Positions 24,677-33,661 are shown, counted from the stretch's first letter. The stretch: DNA of 64,000 nt from Bordetella parapertussis (GCA_945897365.1 CAMDFD010000011.1:62001-126000); one strand, 5' to 3'. Notes: a model not told the origin generated them from the letters alone. Numbers and translations are program-made.

Positions 24677-25444
24677 TAGTGCGACAATTTCCTCAGGCTC
24701 AAACCCAGCGGCCAACCGTGCCTCGATATTAAAAGGTCCCTTGAGTGTTGGCGCCCGATATTGTCTTGCAAGCTCGGCATAGGTTTGAATCGGCTCACGC
24801 CCGCGTTCCGTGCACAACCAGCGATACCAATAATTACCGATCGCTACGTGCCCAATCTCATCGCGCAGGATCACATCGATGATGCCTGCACCCTTGGCGT
24901 CACCCCCGCTCGCGAGCTTATGACGAACAGCTGGCGACGCATCCAATCCTCGCGCCTCCAGCGTCCGAGGCACAAGCGCCAAACGGGCCAACACATCGTC
25001 TTGCGTACGCTCAGCCATCTCCCAAAGCCCGTCATGTGCGGGAAAATCACCATAGCGATACCCCAACGTATTTAGGTGCGACTCCAGCATTTGAAAGTGC
25101 TTGGACTCCTCGATCGCAACGCCTAGCCATTGCCGATAAAAAGTCTCAGGCATATCGGGAAATCGCCACACCACATCCAGCGCTAAATTAATCGCATTAA
25201 ATTCAATGTGGGCTAAGGCATGCAGCAAAATTGCGCGCCCTTCGAGCGTATGGACACTGCGCAGGCGTAAACCCGCAGGCGGGACTAGCTCCACGGAAGG
25301 TCGCCCCGGAATAGGCTCATGCGTCTGAAAAATACGGGCTGTGTCGACCGGGGCATCTGTCCCGATCGCATCCAAAAGGGCGGCCTTGTCTGCCCACGTT
25401 GTTTGTCCTAACGCCCGTCGCGCAAGTTCCCGAAGCTCAGTCAC
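24653..25444 (-). CDS. DUF455 ferritin-like protein
   Basis: 263 residues, the usual DUF455 length. The ferritin-like four-helix core carries the metal-type motifs HALAHIEFNAINLALD (Glu plus His), EESKHFQMLESHL (Glu and His in ExxxH) and RDEIGHVAIGN (ExxH), so a di-iron or di-manganese site is probable. The reaction is unknown for the family. It is convergent with leuA and divergent from the DUF3429 gene. The C-terminal end overlaps the leuA terminator. Confidence 0.85.
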   Translation of the reverse strand: MTELRELARRALGQTTWADKAALLDAIGTDAPVDTARIFQTHEPIPGRPSVELVPPAGLRLRSVHTLEGRAILLHALAHIEFNAINLALDVVWRFPDMPETFYRQWLGVAIEESKHFQMLESHLNTLGYRYGDFPAHDGLWEMAERTQDDVLARLALVPRTLEARGLDASPAVRHKLASGGDAKGAGIIDVILRDEIGHVAIGNYWYRWLCTERGREPIQTYAELARQYRAPTLKGPFNIEARLAAGFEPEEIVALQKENERP

Positions 25445-25475
25445 GTTTCACCCAACCATTTTTTAACTCAATTGG

Positions 25476-25481
25476 TAATAT
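25476..25481 (+). promoter_or_regulatory. Extended -10 element directly before the DUF3429 gene
   Basis: TGG precedes TAATAT (25476-25481), matching an extended -10, and it ends 7 bases before the ATG at 25489 with no ribosome site between. A leaderless transcript is suggested. Confidence 0.45.
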
Positions 25482-25488
25482 TGCAATT

Positions 25489-25968
25489 ATGTCTGATCTT
25501 CTCAATTCCACCCACACCACACCGCCTGCTCGCATCCCCGCCGCAGCCCTTTTGCCTGGATTATTGGGCTTGTTGCCCTTTTGGGGACTCGCCCTCGCGA
25601 CGGAGCTTTCGAGCGGTCTCGATCCATTGCTCGCCTTGATGGCATTGATCATGTACGGTGCGATCATTCTTAGCTTTGTTGGTGCGCTCTGGTGGGGGAT
25701 GGCTGTCCATGCCACACCCTCAGTACTCCGCTCTACGATGTTTGTCTGGAGTGTTGTACCTGCCCTGATTGGGTGGGCTGCAATCATGACCGAGCCCACC
25801 ATCGGCTTACGCATGCTGATTGGCGGCTTGGCACTTCAATGGGTTCTGGATGGCATATTAATGCGCAATATGCCCACTCTCATCCCGCTCTGGGTGTTCA
25901 GACTACGCACGATGCTCACACTTGGCGCGACAAGTGCGCTTGGCTTCGCTTGGTGGCAACTAAGCTAA
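25489..25968 (+). CDS. DUF3429 membrane protein
   Basis: 159 residues from the ATG at 25489; a longer frame exists but its extra N terminus lies within the upstream DUF455 gene on the other strand. Five hydrophobic segments are visible, beginning AAALLPGLLGLLPFWGLAL and ending TLGATSALGFAWW, with the GALWWGMA motif in the middle typical of DUF3429. The function is unknown. It overlaps the convergent SET-domain gene by 9 bases. Confidence 0.8.
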   Translation: MSDLLNSTHTTPPARIPAAALLPGLLGLLPFWGLALATELSSGLDPLLALMALIMYGAIILSFVGALWWGMAVHATPSVLRSTMFVWSVVPALIGWAAIMTEPTIGLRMLIGGLALQWVLDGILMRNMPTLIPLWVFRLRTMLTLGATSALGFAWWQLS

Positions 25969-26451
25969 TTTTTTACGGCTTTTTTTCTCTGGCACTCCCA
26001 GCATCGTAAAACGGCAAGCGGTTGCGCCACACCTGCACGCATACTGCGCCTTAAGCTTTTTAGTTAGCTTTTCATCATCAATCACCAGGCCGTAGTCATA
26101 GTTTAATTCCTCGCCGCGCTTGATATCCCGCTTGGCGACGATATGAACACGCTTGCCACCCTTACCCTCGGTGCTCTCGCAATTAGGCTCGCATGAATGA
26201 TTGATCCAGCGCGCCTCATTGCCCTCATCATTCCCGTCAATCACTTTGCCGGAACTCAAGGAAAAAAAGAATGTATGAAAGGGATCCTCAGGATTTGTTG
26301 GATGGCGACGATCCGCTTCTTTTGCGCTGATCGTCTTGCCACCGTACTCGATAATACGCGTGCCTTCGGGAATATTGCGCGCAGCGAACACGCCGTTGCC
26401 GTGCACTTTGGAACGCCTGACAATATGCCAGGGCTTTTCTGTTGTTGTCAT
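25960..26451 (-). CDS. SET-domain protein-lysine methyltransferase
   Basis: 163 residues consisting of one SET domain. The N-terminal part has HGNGVFAARNIPEGTRIIEYGG; the S-adenosylmethionine/active-site motifs RWINHSCEPNC (81-91) and GEELNYDYG (113-121, with the catalytic Tyr) are intact. A post-SET-like zinc motif CRCGATAC (Cys139, Cys141, Cys146) can join Cys87 or Cys91. The tail is lysine-rich. Bacterial SET proteins are known to methylate histone-like or ribosomal proteins in a few species; the target here is unknown. It lies 18 bases after panB, close to topB with its H1-like tail. Confidence 0.88.
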   Translation of the reverse strand: MTTTEKPWHIVRRSKVHGNGVFAARNIPEGTRIIEYGGKTISAKEADRRHPTNPEDPFHTFFFSLSSGKVIDGNDEGNEARWINHSCEPNCESTEGKGGKRVHIVAKRDIKRGEELNYDYGLVIDDEKLTKKLKAQYACRCGATACRFTMLGVPEKKSRKKLA

Positions 26452-26469
26452 AAATCGAACGTCAAAAAA

Positions 26470-27291
26470 TCAGGTGCGTTTAACACCAAAACAATGTTGT
26501 GCTTCGGGAAACTTACCGCCCCGCACCTCATCGGCATATTGCTGAACAGCGTTTCGCATAATCGTATCCAAATCCGCATAGCGCTTGACGAACTTAGGCA
26601 CGCGATTACCACTCAACCCAAGCATATCATCGGTGACCAAAATCTGGCCGTCGCAAGAAGGCGACGCTCCAATCCCAATCGTAGGGATGGATAGTTTTGA
26701 AGTGATCTCAGCACCGAGCGCCTCAGCGACTCCTTCAAGAACGACACCGAACGCGCCTGCTTTTTCCAGCGCTTGGGCATCCGCCAAAATCCGCGCTGCT
26801 GAGTCAGGTGTTTTTCCCTGAGACAAATAACCACCCATCGTATTGACATACTGTGGCATCAGACCAACGTGCGCCAGAACAGGAATGCCACGACGCACTA
26901 AATACTCCACGGTCTCAGCCATCACCTCGCCGCCTTCTAACTTGACGGCATCGGCACCCTGGCTCAACAAAAATCCTGCGCTGCGAAATGCCTGACCCAA
27001 AGACTCTTGATAGCTGCCAAAAGGCAAGTCGGCCACGATGCATGCGCGTTTAGTGCCTCGAACGACCGCCGCCGTGTGATGACCGATTTGTTCGAGCGAA
27101 ATCGACAAGGTGTTGGGCAATCCATAGGCCACCATGGCCGTCGAGTCACCAATCAAAATAAAGTCCACATAATCATCAATCACTCGTGCCGTTGGCACGC
27201 TATATGCGGTCAACGCAACAATCTTGCGTTGTCCTTTGCAGGCCAACAATTGCGGGACTGTCATCCGTTTTACTTCTGTCTGCGCGTTCAT
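26470..27291 (-). CDS. panB: 3-methyl-2-oxobutanoate hydroxymethyltransferase
   Basis: 273 residues, the normal PanB length (about 265). It adds the hydroxymethyl group from methylenetetrahydrofolate to 2-oxoisovalerate, giving ketopantoate for pantothenate and CoA. Motifs: ALTAYSVPTARVIDD, ILIGDSTAMVAYG (metal Asp), DLPFGSYQES, VKLEGGE, AHVGLMPQ and GIGASPSCDGQILVTDDMLG. It sits 13 bases after topB with short spacing to the SET gene, so the three may share transcripts, though they have no common pathway. Confidence 0.95.
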   Translation of the reverse strand: MNAQTEVKRMTVPQLLACKGQRKIVALTAYSVPTARVIDDYVDFILIGDSTAMVAYGLPNTLSISLEQIGHHTAAVVRGTKRACIVADLPFGSYQESLGQAFRSAGFLLSQGADAVKLEGGEVMAETVEYLVRRGIPVLAHVGLMPQYVNTMGGYLSQGKTPDSAARILADAQALEKAGAFGVVLEGVAEALGAEITSKLSIPTIGIGASPSCDGQILVTDDMLGLSGNRVPKFVKRYADLDTIMRNAVQQYADEVRGGKFPEAQHCFGVKRT

Positions 27292-27304
27292 CTTGATTCC
27301 CTAT

Positions 27305-29986
27305 TTATTCATCAAGAGCAACTTTCGTCGCTACCTTCTTAGTCGCTTTTTTTGCGACTTTTTTGACCGCTTTTTTGACAGCTTTTTTGGCAGCGGTTTT
27401 GGTCACGGTCGTTTTTGTTACTTTCTTAGCCGCTTTTTTTACGGCTGTTTTAGCCGCTGTTTTAGTTGCTGTTTTAGTGGCCGTTTTTGTAGCGGTTTTG
27501 CCCGTTGTTTTTGAAGCTGTTTTACGGCCCGGTTTTTCAGGACGGGCTTCAAACTCAAAGCTGACCTTTCCACTCTCGCCTCGCGCGAGATACGCCTTGA
27601 ACTTGCGATTTGTCCGGCTTGAAACAAATCCTTCTATCAGGTCTGTTTTGCCTGTAGTCAACAACTTGGACATTTGCTCCGCGCTAATCTCTTGTTGCAA
27701 GATCACCTTGCCCGAGCGGAAGTCACAGTTACGTTCAGGGCCCACAGATTTTTCGCAGATATAACTCATGCCATGCTCAAACACCTGCGCTGAGCATTTG
27801 GGACATGCGCCCAACGGTGCGTGTCCGGAAAAATCAACCGGTTCATTAGACTCCTCATCACGCTGACCAAAATCGAACTCTAGCTTTGAATCAGGATCAA
27901 GCTTTAAGATCGCGGCAAATGGTCGGCCCATTTTGCTAATAAAACCCTGCATAGGACCGATGCGCTTATCCGTAATGAGTGTTTCGACTTCCGCAGGCTC
28001 AAACGTTCGTCCACCCGGATGTTTACCGATTGAAAAGTCACAACTTGTGCATGCGTAACGGCGATAGTTTTCTTTGACGATCGCACCACACTTCGGGCAC
28101 GGTGTCGACAATGTGACATAGTCACCTGGAACAGTATCGCGATCATATTCTTTCGCGCGTTTGACGATGACTTGCGTCATTTGCGCAATTTCACGCATAA
28201 ACGCGTCACGCTCAAGCTCGCCTTGTTCGATCTGCTGGAGCTTGTGCTCCCACTCTCCCGTCAACTCTGGCGACGTCAGTTCTTTAACATCCAGTCCGTT
28301 TAGCAACGTCATCAGTTGACGCGCTTTCGCGGTGGGGACCAAATCACGGCCTTCGCGCCGCAGATACGTTTCGTTTAGTAAACCTTCGATGATTGAGGCG
28401 CGCGTCGCAGGCGTACCGAGACCCCGAGCGGCCATCGCCTGCGCAAAGTCGTCATCGTCGACAAGCTTGCCGGCATTCTCCATCGCGGACAGCAATGTAC
28501 CTTCGTTGTAGCGCGCAGGAGGTTTAGTGACCAATGCGATTGCATCTATATCTTCAGTACGCACGGCCTCGCCTTCAACGACTGCCACCAGCGTGGCGTC
28601 TTCTTCCTGTACCTCGCGACCATAGACAGCCAGCCAACCTGGTGAAACTAGCACTTTACCTTCAGTTTTAAACTGATGCGCCTGCACCGTCGTGGTCCGT
28701 GTCGTCATACGGTATTCTGCTGACGGAAAGAAAATCGCCAAGAAGCGCTTGACTACCAAGTCATATAACTTCGCCTCGGCTTCACTCAATTCTTTAGGAA
28801 TTTGCAGAGTCGGAATAATCGCAAAGTGATCCGACACTTTCTTGTTATCAAAGATCCGTTTATTGGGTTTGACCCAGCCATTCTTGCCAATCGTTTTAGC
28901 ATGGGGCGCCAAGTGCCGCGCGACACCCTCACCCTCGGCAATCCCTTCAATCGTGGCACGCACCGTATTGATATAGTCTTCAGGCAAATGTTTGGAGTCT
29001 GTTCTTGGGTAGGTCAACGCCTTGTGGCGCTCATACAGGCTCTGCGCCAATGAAAGCGTTGCCTTAGCGGAAAACCCGAACCGTCCGTTCGCCTCTCTCT
29101 GCAGAGACGTTAAGTCAAACAGCGCAGGTGCGGCCTCGGTTTTGGGTTTGGCAACCTCTGTGACCACTCCAGGCTGAGCGCGACATGCCGCCACCACACT
29201 CTTGGCCGCCGCCTCAACCCAAAGCCTCGACTCGTGCTTGGAAGGGTCTTCGGCATCTTTCTTAAAGTGGGGGTCAAACCAACGACCCTCATACAAGCCT
29301 GCCGCGGCGACGAAGGTCGCTCTCACTTCCCAATAGTTGCGTGGCTCAAAACGTCGAATTTTTTCTTCGCGTTCAAACACGATTGCTAAGGTCGGTGTTT
29401 GCACACGTCCCACTGGGGTTTTAAAAAATCCGCCATCCTTACTATTAAAGGCGGTCATGGCACGCGTGCCATTGATGCCCACTAGCCAATCCGCTTCGGC
29501 ACGCGAGCGCGCTGCCGCCTCGAGCGGCTTCATCTTGGAGTCCGGAAGCAAATTTTCAAAAGCATCTCGAATCGCGTCCTGCGTCATAGACTGCAACCAC
29601 AAGCGTTGCACAGGTTTTTTCTGACCTGCATATTGTTCGATGTAGCGGAAAATCAGTTCGCCCTCTCGCCCCGCGTCACACGCATTGATGAGTGCGCTGA
29701 CATCCTTGCGTTTGATCAGTCGCACCAACATTTTCAGACGCTCTGCCGACTTTTTGTCGCTCGGATTCAACTCAAACTGTGGTGGAATAACAGGCAAATG
29801 CGTGAAGCTCCATTTGCCCTTGACCGGATCGTTGGGCGCGATCAGACTCAGCAGGTGACCGACGCTTGAAGACAAGACGAATGTGTCACTTTCAAAATAG
29901 TCGCCTTCACGCGTAAAGCCTCCTAATGCCCGTGATATATCAAGGGCAACAGAAGGTTTCTCAGCAATAATTAATGTCTTAGTCAT
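27305..29986 (-). CDS. topB: DNA topoisomerase III with histone H1-like tail
   Basis: 893 residues from the ATG at 29986 (MTKTLIIAEKPSVA). The Toprim domain starts with IIAEKPS and has ACDAGREGELI; the active-site tyrosine is in LTYPRTDS. Two C-terminal zinc-type modules follow: CPKCGAIVKENYRRYACTSC and CPKCSAQVFEHG...C. The last 75 or so residues are almost entirely Lys, Thr, Ala and Val in KTAT/KKAVKK-type repeats, a histone H1-like DNA-binding tail; the core enzyme normally ends before it. It relaxes and decatenates single-stranded or replicating DNA. It follows gluQRS and smg, an order known in Betaproteobacteria. Confidence 0.94.
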   Translation of the reverse strand: MTKTLIIAEKPSVALDISRALGGFTREGDYFESDTFVLSSSVGHLLSLIAPNDPVKGKWSFTHLPVIPPQFELNPSDKKSAERLKMLVRLIKRKDVSALINACDAGREGELIFRYIEQYAGQKKPVQRLWLQSMTQDAIRDAFENLLPDSKMKPLEAAARSRAEADWLVGINGTRAMTAFNSKDGGFFKTPVGRVQTPTLAIVFEREEKIRRFEPRNYWEVRATFVAAAGLYEGRWFDPHFKKDAEDPSKHESRLWVEAAAKSVVAACRAQPGVVTEVAKPKTEAAPALFDLTSLQREANGRFGFSAKATLSLAQSLYERHKALTYPRTDSKHLPEDYINTVRATIEGIAEGEGVARHLAPHAKTIGKNGWVKPNKRIFDNKKVSDHFAIIPTLQIPKELSEAEAKLYDLVVKRFLAIFFPSAEYRMTTRTTTVQAHQFKTEGKVLVSPGWLAVYGREVQEEDATLVAVVEGEAVRTEDIDAIALVTKPPARYNEGTLLSAMENAGKLVDDDDFAQAMAARGLGTPATRASIIEGLLNETYLRREGRDLVPTAKARQLMTLLNGLDVKELTSPELTGEWEHKLQQIEQGELERDAFMREIAQMTQVIVKRAKEYDRDTVPGDYVTLSTPCPKCGAIVKENYRRYACTSCDFSIGKHPGGRTFEPAEVETLITDKRIGPMQGFISKMGRPFAAILKLDPDSKLEFDFGQRDEESNEPVDFSGHAPLGACPKCSAQVFEHGMSYICEKSVGPERNCDFRSGKVILQQEISAEQMSKLLTTGKTDLIEGFVSSRTNRKFKAYLARGESGKVSFEFEARPEKPGRKTASKTTGKTATKTATKTATKTAAKTAVKKAAKKVTKTTVTKTAAKKAVKKAVKKVAKKATKKVATKVALDE

Positions 29987-30049
29987 TCTTTTCCAAAAAC
30001 GGCTCTTATAAAGCAACATGCAAAATCCGATCCAAAATATGGATTCAGT

Positions 30050-31003
30050 CTAGTGCGGATCATAAAAGCGGTGATTAATGCCGTGCAAGTTAGCACGACT
30101 CAGGCCTTGCCCCCAAACGGGGATCGCCGCGGCCCAAAAGCTCCTAACATCCTCAACAGGCAAGGGATCAAAGCCCAAAGCAGCCCACGCACCCTTCAAA
30201 ACACCGAGTGGATCGCTTAAATCGAGAGCTTCGGCGCCATTTTGTTTAGACAACTTCTGCCCTACATTATCCGTCACAAGAGGAACGTGCAGATACTCTG
30301 GCCGAAACAGGCCCAACATCTCGCCCAACATCACTTGCCTGGCTGTACTACTTAATAAATCTTCGCCACGGACCACGTGCGTGACGCCTTGTTCCGCATC
30401 GTCGACGACAACCGCTAATTGATAGGCCCAAATCCCATCTGAACGTCGTAAGACAAAATCTCCCACCCTTTGGTTCACATTCTGGGTCATTGGGCCCAGC
30501 CAGCGATCGTGAAAGACGACCTGCCCCTCTGCTACGCGCAGCCTCCACGAGAGCGCCAGACGTCCTTTTGACAGCCCTGAGCGACATGTTCCTGGATAAG
30601 GGCGCTCGCCCTCAGGAAAAGGTCCTTGTATCCGCAACACCGAATCCGCGATTTCACGCCGAGTGCACCCACAGGGATAAACGAGGCTTAGCGACGAAAG
30701 AGTGTCAAATGCGTGCTGATAACGACTTAATCGACGAGATTGATACAAAACCTCACCGTCCCACTGCATCCCAAGTGCCTTAAGCTGTTGCAAAATGACA
30801 CGATCTGCCCCCGGTACATTGCGAGGGGTATCCAAATCTTCCATTCTGACGTGCCAAACACCTTGATGTGCCTTGGCATCGACATAGCTCGCTAACGCCG
30901 CAACTGCAGAACCCGCATGCAGCGGACCACTCGGACTCGGTGCGAAGCGACCAATGTAGGCCGGCTGAACCTGGGGCAAGTCAGTGCAACAGCCGGTCAC
31001 CAT
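30050..31003 (-). CDS. gluQ: Glutamyl-Q tRNA(Asp) synthetase
   Basis: About 317 residues from ATG 31003; the frame extends a few codons further into smg. It is a truncated glutamyl-tRNA synthetase catalytic domain lacking the anticodon-binding part, which places glutamate on queuosine 34 of tRNA-Asp. Motifs: GRFAPSPSGPLHAGS (HIGH region), the zinc-site CGCTRREI, YQLAVVVDDAEQGVTHVVRGEDL and KLSKQNGA (KMSK variant). The start overlaps the 3' end of smg by 23 bases, so translation is probably coupled. Downstream is topB after 63 bases. Confidence 0.92.
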   Translation of the reverse strand: MVTGCCTDLPQVQPAYIGRFAPSPSGPLHAGSAVAALASYVDAKAHQGVWHVRMEDLDTPRNVPGADRVILQQLKALGMQWDGEVLYQSRRLSRYQHAFDTLSSLSLVYPCGCTRREIADSVLRIQGPFPEGERPYPGTCRSGLSKGRLALSWRLRVAEGQVVFHDRWLGPMTQNVNQRVGDFVLRRSDGIWAYQLAVVVDDAEQGVTHVVRGEDLLSSTARQVMLGEMLGLFRPEYLHVPLVTDNVGQKLSKQNGAEALDLSDPLGVLKGAWAALGFDPLPVEDVRSFWAAAIPVWGQGLSRANLHGINHRFYDPH

Positions 31004-31439
31004 CGTCGCGCAGGAGCTCTTCAAGAATCAAGTGGTCGACCTCAGATTCCTGGCTCCACAACACCATCAACGCGATGATTTTGATCTTTTGGAGCGACAC
31101 GGGACCGTCTGTCGTCGCCATGGCGCGGTCAATGACGATTTCACGCAGAGCAGGAGAAAGAGCCTCTGTGGTCTCAAGAAAGGTAATGAAACCTATTGCT
31201 TGAGAGCCAAGATGTTGCAACTCGTAATCAGCGTAAGCACGGAAGCCATCGCCAGGCGTCTGGGCTAGATCTACACACTGCTCTGTCGTTTCGGCCAAAC
31301 CAACCAGCCAACCCAACGCCTCATCGATATCAGTATGCTCAAAGCCGGCGGCGGCGAGCCGTTTAGCTAGCACGTCGGCCGACGGACAGGCCTCGGGGGT
31401 GTAATAGTTCTCAAACAGGTAAACCAGGATATCGAACAT
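30981..31439 (-). CDS. smg: Smg family protein (DUF494)
   Basis: 152 residues, beginning MFDILVYLFENYY as Smg proteins do, with LAAAGFEHTDIDEALGWL and a C-terminal ending in LEELLRDDGDRLLH. Function unknown. In many Beta- and Gammaproteobacteria smg lies next to dprA; here no dprA is present between it and the TRAP transporter genes. AGGAG is about 13 bases before the ATG, just after a strong hairpin (31465-31481). Confidence 0.92.
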   Translation of the reverse strand: MFDILVYLFENYYTPEACPSADVLAKRLAAAGFEHTDIDEALGWLVGLAETTEQCVDLAQTPGDGFRAYADYELQHLGSQAIGFITFLETTEALSPALREIVIDRAMATTDGPVSLQKIKIIALMVLWSQESEVDHLILEELLRDDGDRLLH

Positions 31440-31464
31440 GGCAGCTACGGCTCCTGTTTTAACC

Positions 31465-31481
31465 GGGGTCTGTCAGACCCC
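31465..31481. repeat. Perfect inverted repeat ahead of smg
   Basis: GGGGTC-TGTCA-GACCCC forms a 6-bp stem with a 5-base loop, or an 8-bp dyad around a single central base. It lies between the end of the TRAP permease gene and the smg ribosome site. It has no T tract on the minus strand, so it is either a weak terminator for the TRAP gene or an operator-like dyad for smg. Confidence 0.4.
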
Positions 31482-31547
31482 ACGTGTGAAATAACTTTAC
31501 CCTTAAACATAGAAAACAACAAACGCTATCTTCAATGACCTTAAAAA

Positions 31548-33566
31548 TCATGCAGCTGCCGCAGGCGCCGAACGCCTGACAAACTGTGCCAACACTGCGG
31601 GCAAGGCCAACACGAGGCCTGCCAAGCCGCTTTGCCATCCAGGCGCGATGAATAACAACGCGGCCACAGCAAAGGTCCAGCGCTCCCAGGCCTTCATGTG
31701 CGTCAAAAAATATCCTGAAAAGGCGGCGGACAAAAACACCAACCCGATCATGGCTCCGCTAAGCGTGATGAAAAACTCCTCCCACGTGAACCCCTTGAGG
31801 ACCAGCAATAAAGAGGGTGAAAAGATAAACACAAATGGCACTAACAGTTTGCTAATGCCCAACATAAACGCCGTATTCCCTGTTTTAAACGGATCACTGC
31901 CCGCCATGCCCGCCGCCGCATAGGCCGCCAAGGCAACCGGGGGCGTGAGATCCGCCAAAATGCCAAAATAAAACACAAACATATGTGCCGCTAATGGCTG
32001 AACACCCAGCTGCACAAGCGTAGGCGCCGCGACCGCAACCATGATGATGTAGTTTGCCGTCGTCGGAATCCCACATCCCATCAAAATACACACCAGACCA
32101 GTGATCATGAGTGCCGCAATCAACGTCAAGGTCTGCATATTCACCAAAAAATCTGGCAAAATCGCTGCCGCAGCACCCGCGATCGCCTGAGAAGCAGCAA
32201 TCACAATGAAAGACACTTTAAAACCAACACCCGTCAACGTCACCACACCAATCACGATGCCTACCGTACCTGCAGCGGCGCCTACCGCCAAGGCATACTT
32301 GGCACCCGTTTCAAAGGCGTCGTAAAGATCACGCCATCGCAGGCGCTGAACAGGGTTGAGCAACCCCACCACGATACACGCCGTGATGCCGGCGAACGCG
32401 GCAAGATAAGGCGTTCGGCCACTCACGAGCACGCCAATCAAAACCACCAACGGGATCAGTGTTGGCCAGCGCTTGCGAAATGATTCTTTTAACTTCGGCA
32501 TCTCCTCTTCGGTCAAGCCACGCAAATTTTGACGCTTAGCCTCGAAATGCACCTGCATGAACATGCCAAAGAAATACAAAAAAGCGGGGAAAGTCGCGGC
32601 CAACGCAATATCGCGATAAGGAATGTTTAAAAATTCGATCATCAAAAATGCCGCAGCGCCCATGATCGGTGGCGTAATCTGCCCTCCGGTACTCGAAGCG
32701 GCCTCAACACCCGCGGCAAAATGCCGTGGATAACCCACGCGAATCATCGCGGGAATCGTCAGTGAGCCCACCGTGACGGCATTGGCAATCGACGAGCCTG
32801 ACAACATACCAAACATCGCCGAACCAAATACGGAGACCTTTGCAGGCCCACCTGCATAGCGTCCTGCAATCGCGGAGGCCACATCAAGAAATAATTGACC
32901 CAGACCGATACGCGTGGCTAACACGCCAAACAACACAAAATGAAAAACATACGTAGCTACTACGCCGATTGCGACACCGTAGACACCTTGGCTGGTGAGA
33001 TACAGGTGATTCACGATCTGTGACCAACTATTTCCCGCGTGCTTGAGCAAGCCCGGAAACTCCTGACCAAACATGGCGTAAATCATGAAAATAATCGCAA
33101 TGATAGGCAGCGGCCAACCCATCGCGCGACGCGTGCCTTCAAGCAAGCCTACTAATAGGATCGTGCCCATAAAGACATCGATTTTGTCTGGATTGCCCAC
33201 CTTGAAGGCCAGTTCTTCAAAAATATAAGGGATGTACAAAACCGTGAGCGCCAACGCTAGCGCGATCAACCAATCAAACAAGGGGATGCCACCCGGTGAC
33301 AGCCACGTCGATTTGGGCTCACGCTTATACGCCCGCTTGTTAAAACCAAACACCAAAAAAATAAGACTCAACACAAAAGCGAGGTGAACCCCGCGATGTG
33401 TCGACTCACGCAACAAACCAAAACCCGCCGTGTAATAGTGAAAGATTGACAGCGATACCAACAGGATGGAAACAATCCAGGTCGCGCTCGCGGCGAGCGG
33501 TCGAAACCGTATTTCGGGATCAAATTGTTCTGTGAGTGCCTGAGCTTTCTTTTCATCTAATTGCAT
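31548..33566 (-). CDS. TRAP transporter fused permease subunit (TAXI type)
   Basis: 672 residues with about 17 hydrophobic segments. It fuses the small DctQ-like (first about 160 residues) and large DctM-like subunits, as TAXI-TRAP systems do. The conserved large-subunit features GGPAKVSVFGSAMFGMLSGSSIANAVTVG and EAASSTGGQITPPIMGAAAF are intact. Energised by an ion gradient, it imports the ligand of the adjacent TAXI binding protein. Its start is 132 bases after the binding-protein stop, with a terminator and hairpin between, so it is likely made in lower amount than the binding protein. Confidence 0.93.
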   Translation of the reverse strand: MQLDEKKAQALTEQFDPEIRFRPLAASATWIVSILLVSLSIFHYYTAGFGLLRESTHRGVHLAFVLSLIFLVFGFNKRAYKREPKSTWLSPGGIPLFDWLIALALALTVLYIPYIFEELAFKVGNPDKIDVFMGTILLVGLLEGTRRAMGWPLPIIAIIFMIYAMFGQEFPGLLKHAGNSWSQIVNHLYLTSQGVYGVAIGVVATYVFHFVLFGVLATRIGLGQLFLDVASAIAGRYAGGPAKVSVFGSAMFGMLSGSSIANAVTVGSLTIPAMIRVGYPRHFAAGVEAASSTGGQITPPIMGAAAFLMIEFLNIPYRDIALAATFPAFLYFFGMFMQVHFEAKRQNLRGLTEEEMPKLKESFRKRWPTLIPLVVLIGVLVSGRTPYLAAFAGITACIVVGLLNPVQRLRWRDLYDAFETGAKYALAVGAAAGTVGIVIGVVTLTGVGFKVSFIVIAASQAIAGAAAAILPDFLVNMQTLTLIAALMITGLVCILMGCGIPTTANYIIMVAVAAPTLVQLGVQPLAAHMFVFYFGILADLTPPVALAAYAAAGMAGSDPFKTGNTAFMLGISKLLVPFVFIFSPSLLLVLKGFTWEEFFITLSGAMIGLVFLSAAFSGYFLTHMKAWERWTFAVAALLFIAPGWQSGLAGLVLALPAVLAQFVRRSAPAAAA

Positions 33567-33597
33567 AACGGACTCGTGATAAACGGATGATCGTGAC

Positions 33598-33641
33598 GAT
33601 CAAAATAAAAGGCGGTGTCTCGCATGTGCGCTCACCGCCTT
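33598..33641 (-). terminator. Intercistronic terminator between TAXI binding protein and permease
   Basis: On the minus strand AAGGCGGTG (33641-33633) pairs with CACCGCCTT (33617-33609), with an inner TGCG/CGCA pairing, and is followed by TTTTATTTTG. This is a strong intrinsic terminator shape placed between the two genes, probably allowing partial read-through to the permease. Confidence 0.75.
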
Positions 33642-33661
33642 AGGCACTTAAAATCTTGTCG

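Noticed and set aside
27224..27764. Long open frames on the + strand opposite the TopB tail, rich in Phe and Val
   Set aside because: They are the antisense reading of lysine/threonine/alanine repeats and have no protein-like features.
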